From positions 1 through 26,284 of the forward strand of contig PCWF01000106.1 of assembly GCA_002796165.1 (NCBI GenBank): a DNA stretch of 26,284 nt. The letters are read 5' to 3'. The notes under the pieces were generated by a model. It searched no databases. It worked only from the letters and a program-made list of their open reading frames with translations, and was not told where the DNA came from. Positions within the stretch are counted from its first letter, which is position 1; every line of letters starts with the position of its first letter. Of this stretch, positions 23,816-26,284 are shown one piece after another. A program made the position numbers and the translations under genes. This DNA comes from Nitrospinae bacterium CG11_big_fil_rev_8_21_14_0_20_56_8 (GTDB taxonomy: Bacteria > Nitrospinota > Nitrospinia > Nitrospinales > VA-1).

Positions 23816-24556
23816 ATGGAGCTAAAAGATCGATTGGCCCTCGTGACCGGGGGCGCACAGGGCATCGGCCTTGCCATCAGCGAGGACCTGGCCAGCCGCG
23901 GCGCTCACGTGGTGGTTGCCGATATCAATGAAGATGGGGCCAAACAATCCGCTCAGGCTCTTCGCGACAAGGGGTGGCAGGCTTCTCCCGTGCGGTTGAA
24001 CGTGGCCGATGCCGAGGAAGTGCAAAAAGTATTTGAGGGGGTGGCCAAGGAACACAAACCGCTCGACATCCTGGTGAACAATGCGGGCATTACCCGGGAT
24101 GGACTGTTGATCCGCATGAAGGAAGAGGATTGGGACCGCGTTATTTCCATTAATCTGAAGGGATGTTTCTTGTGCGGGCAACAGGCTTCCAAGCAGATGA
24201 TCAAGCAGAGACGGGGATCCATCGTCAACATCGCCTCTATCGTGGGAGTGATGGGTAACGCCGGCCAGGCCAATTATTCCGCTTCCAAGGCGGGGTTGAT
24301 CGGCTTGACCAAAACCATGGCGCGCGAACTGGCGGGCCGGTCGGTGACCGTCAATGCCGTTGCACCTGGATTTATCGATACGGAAATGACGCGGGTGTTG
24401 GACGAAAAGGTTCGGGAAAAATTGATTGAACAGATTCCCCTGGGCCGGCTGGGCTTGCCCAGGGACATCGCCGATTGTGTTGCATTTCTTGTTTCCGATC
24501 GGGCCAGTTATATTACCGGTCAAGTCATTAATATTAATGGTGGCATGTTAATGTGA
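23816..24556 (+). CDS. fabG: 3-oxoacyl-ACP reductase
   Basis: 246 aa. NADPH-dependent short-chain dehydrogenase that reduces 3-ketoacyl-ACP. Cofactor motif TGGAQGIG (11-18), NNAG in LDILVNNAGITRDGLL, and catalytic S141, Y154 and K158 (NYSASKAG). The C-terminal YITGQVININGGMLM matches FabG. AAGGA precedes the ATG. The substrate call rests on its place between fabD and acpP as well as on the sequence. Confidence 0.97.
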   Translation: MELKDRLALVTGGAQGIGLAISEDLASRGAHVVVADINEDGAKQSAQALRDKGWQASPVRLNVADAEEVQKVFEGVAKEHKPLDILVNNAGITRDGLLIRMKEEDWDRVISINLKGCFLCGQQASKQMIKQRRGSIVNIASIVGVMGNAGQANYSASKAGLIGLTKTMARELAGRSVTVNAVAPGFIDTEMTRVLDEKVREKLIEQIPLGRLGLPRDIADCVAFLVSDRASYITGQVININGGMLM

Positions 24557-24579
24557 CACTTTAAAGGAGTCTCAAAATT

Positions 24580-24816
24580 ATGTCGGTTGAAGATAAAGTT
24601 AAGGAAATCATCGTGGACCAGTTGGGAGTGGACGAGAAGCAGGTTACGCCTGGCGCCTCCTTCATTGATGATCTGGGTGCCGATTCCCTGGATACCGTAG
24701 AGCTTGTCATGGCCCTGGAGGAGGAGTTCGACATCGAGATTCCCGATGAGGACGCGGAGAAAATTTCCACCGTCCAGCACGCGATCGATTACATTATGAG
24801 TCACACCGCCAACTGA
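24580..24816 (+). CDS. acpP: Acyl carrier protein
   Basis: 78 aa, acidic, four-helix. S36 in GADSLDTVELVMALEEEF is the site for 4'-phosphopantetheine. It carries the growing acyl chain for the enzymes encoded around it. AAAGGAG upstream gives a very strong ribosome site, fitting the high amount of ACP needed. Confidence 0.98.
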   Translation: MSVEDKVKEIIVDQLGVDEKQVTPGASFIDDLGADSLDTVELVMALEEEFDIEIPDEDAEKISTVQHAIDYIMSHTAN

Positions 24817-24842
24817 ATGATTTTATCAGTCAAGGATAATCA

Positions 24843-26081
24843 ATGACGAGACGTGTTGTGGTCACCGGGATGGGGATCATTTCCCCTCTTGGCATCGGTC
24901 TCGATGAAAACTGGACAGCGGTCTGCCAAGGCAAATCCGGTGTCGATTACATCACCAAGTTCGATTCGTCCGATTTCCCCGTTAAAATTGCGGGAGAGGT
25001 CAAGGGCTTCGATCCGGAACAGTATATTGACCATAAAGAGGTCAAGAAAATGGACCGGTTTATTCACTATGCCGTGGCCTGCAGTCGAATGGCTTTGGAC
25101 GACTCCGGTTTTACCATCAACGAGGAAAATGCGGTCCGCGTTGGAGTTCAAGTCGGGGTCGGATTGGGGGGATTGCCCGCCATCGAGAAATATCACGACG
25201 TATTAAAAGAACGAGGGGTCAGAAAAATCACCCCCTTTTTCATTCCCATGCTGATCGCCAACCTGGCTTCGGGCCAGGTTTCCATTCTTTTCGGCGCCAA
25301 AGGGCCCAACACCTGCGTTGTGACTGCCTGCGCCACGGGAACGCATAGTATTGGCGAAGCGGGGCGGTTGATTCGCGATGGGGAGGCCGACATGATGATC
25401 GCCGGAGGAACCGAATCCGTTATCACCCCGCTCTGCGTGGGGGGGTTCCATGCCTCAAAAGCCCTTTCGACGCGCAACGACGATCCCAAGTCCGCCAGCC
25501 GCCCTTTCGATAAGGACAGGGACGGATTTGTGATCGGCGAGGGGTGCGGGGTGGTTATCCTTGAGGAATTGGAGTCCGCCAAAAAACGGGGAGCGCGAAT
25601 TTATGGTGAACTGGTCGGGTATGCCCTCAACGGCGATGCCTACCATATCACCGCTACTGCGCCGAATGGTGAAGGCGCCGCGCGGTGCATGGCCCGGGCC
25701 CTCCATAGTGCGGGCATGAATCCTGAAGACATCGATTATATCAATGCGCATGGAACCTCCACCGCCGCCGATGCGACCGAGACCATGGCCATAAAAACCG
25801 TATTTAAAGATCATGCGTATCGCTTGGCGGTGAGTTCCACGAAGTCCATGACCGGTCATCTTCTGGGTGCGGCGGGAGGGGTCGAGGCCATTTATGTCCT
25901 CCTGGCCTTATCCCGGGGAATATTGCCCCCGACCATCAATTACACCACCCCGGATCCGGAATGTGATCTCGATTACGTTCCCAACCAGTCACGCGAGAAA
26001 AAAATCCGCGCCGCCATGTCCAATTCCTTCGGGTTTGGCGGCACCAATGGAGTTCTGGTTTTCAAACATCTCATCAACTGA
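24843..26081 (+). CDS. fabF: Beta-ketoacyl-ACP synthase II
   Basis: 412 aa. Elongates acyl-ACP with malonyl-ACP. Catalytic Cys-His-His: C163 (VTACATGTHSIGEA), H303 (NAHGTSTAADATE) and H339 (STKSMTGHLLGAAGG). N-terminal VVVTGMGIISPLG and C-terminal SNSFGFGGTNGVLVF are typical. FabF rather than FabB by length and by its place after acpP. AAGGAT precedes the ATG. The stop overlaps the rnc start (TGATG). Confidence 0.97.
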   Translation: MTRRVVVTGMGIISPLGIGLDENWTAVCQGKSGVDYITKFDSSDFPVKIAGEVKGFDPEQYIDHKEVKKMDRFIHYAVACSRMALDDSGFTINEENAVRVGVQVGVGLGGLPAIEKYHDVLKERGVRKITPFFIPMLIANLASGQVSILFGAKGPNTCVVTACATGTHSIGEAGRLIRDGEADMMIAGGTESVITPLCVGGFHASKALSTRNDDPKSASRPFDKDRDGFVIGEGCGVVILEELESAKKRGARIYGELVGYALNGDAYHITATAPNGEGAARCMARALHSAGMNPEDIDYINAHGTSTAADATETMAIKTVFKDHAYRLAVSSTKSMTGHLLGAAGGVEAIYVLLALSRGILPPTINYTTPDPECDLDYVPNQSREKKIRAAMSNSFGFGGTNGVLVFKHLIN

Positions 26082-26284
26082 TGGGTAGTGGGAATGGGAT
26101 GCCGTCTAAAGAGCGAATCCAAGAACTGGACATCCTGCAGAAGGCGATGGGGTACACCTTTGCCGATCTCAAGCTTCTGAACAAGGCGCTCACCCATAAG
26201 TCCTACACCAACGAAAAAAACGGGGCTCTCAAGCATAACGAGCGTTTCGAGTTTCTGGGCGATTCCGTGCTGGATCTGGTAGTC
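26081..26284 (+). CDS. rnc: Ribonuclease III (3' part outside window)
   Basis: 68 codons are visible, running off the window. ALTHKSYTNE and the nearly complete signature HNERFEFLGDSVLDLVV identify the endonuclease domain that cuts double-stranded RNA, including rRNA precursors. ATG at 26081 overlaps the fabF stop; a second ATG at 26099 is possible. fabF-rnc adjacency is common in bacteria. Confidence 0.93.
   Translation, partial: MGSGNGMPSKERIQELDILQKAMGYTFADLKLLNKALTHKSYTNEKNGALKHNERFEFLGDSVLDLVV

Overview
The window is mostly housekeeping DNA from a diderm (Gram-negative) bacterium. Evidence: lipoprotein signal sequences, a gene with the N-terminal domain of lipid-A-disaccharide synthase next to a polyprenyl-phosphate-type glycosyltransferase, and XerD, TypA, RlmN, Fur and a complete yceD-rpmF-plsX-fabHDG-acpP-fabF-rnc block. 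The cytochrome bd-like membrane protein, class I fructose-1,6-bisphosphatase and large TPR lipoprotein would suit Nitrospinota or a deltaproteobacterium-like lineage. That placement is inference; no rRNA or other taxonomic marker is present. I see no tRNA, rRNA, CRISPR array, transposase, phage gene or attachment site.

Layout. 1-998 (minus): 3'-truncated bd-type oxidase subunit I-like protein with an acidic N-terminal tract and an apparent extra block of membrane helices. 1270-3557 (minus): tightly packed rlmN - GT2 glycosyltransferase - LpxB-N-like membrane protein - 66-aa membrane protein. 3558-3942: gene-free. 3943-6777: a DnaJ-like protein, a pilin-domain/membrane hybrid on the opposite strand, a possible 42-aa ORF, rdgB, and an orphan HEPN-like nucleotidyltransferase-partner protein. 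7009-9788 (plus): operon of a DUF1566 protein, acetyl-CoA synthetase and a small ABM-like protein. 9789-10056: a gene-free gap with a near-consensus minus-strand promoter and a terminator-like element, a possible short RNA. 10057-13583: two divergent lipoprotein genes, a 797-aa TPR protein (minus) and an FGE/SUMF1-fold protein (plus). 13749-18575 (minus): typA, fbp, hisS, fur in transcription order, with separate promoters visible before typA, fbp and fur. 18801-26284 (plus): xerD, then yceD-rpmF-plsX-fabH-fabD-fabG-acpP-fabF and the start of rnc.

How the genes work together. The right third makes fatty acids from start to elongation: PlsX links acyl-ACP to phospholipid synthesis, FabD loads malonyl-ACP, FabH primes, FabF elongates, FabG reduces, and AcpP carries the chain. 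Acs makes acetyl-CoA and Fbp supports gluconeogenesis or carbon fixation. The glycosyltransferase/LpxB-N pair probably modifies an envelope lipid or glycan.

I found no convincing new multi-gene system. The best leads are single proteins with unusual architecture (bd-like subunit, pilin-domain membrane lipoprotein, archaeal/eukaryal-type RdgB, HEPN-like protein without its catalytic motif, FGE fold without its cysteine pair) and several regulatory structures: the possible RNA at 9920-9994, the nested inverted repeat on the fbp promoter, and the folded leader before rdgB.
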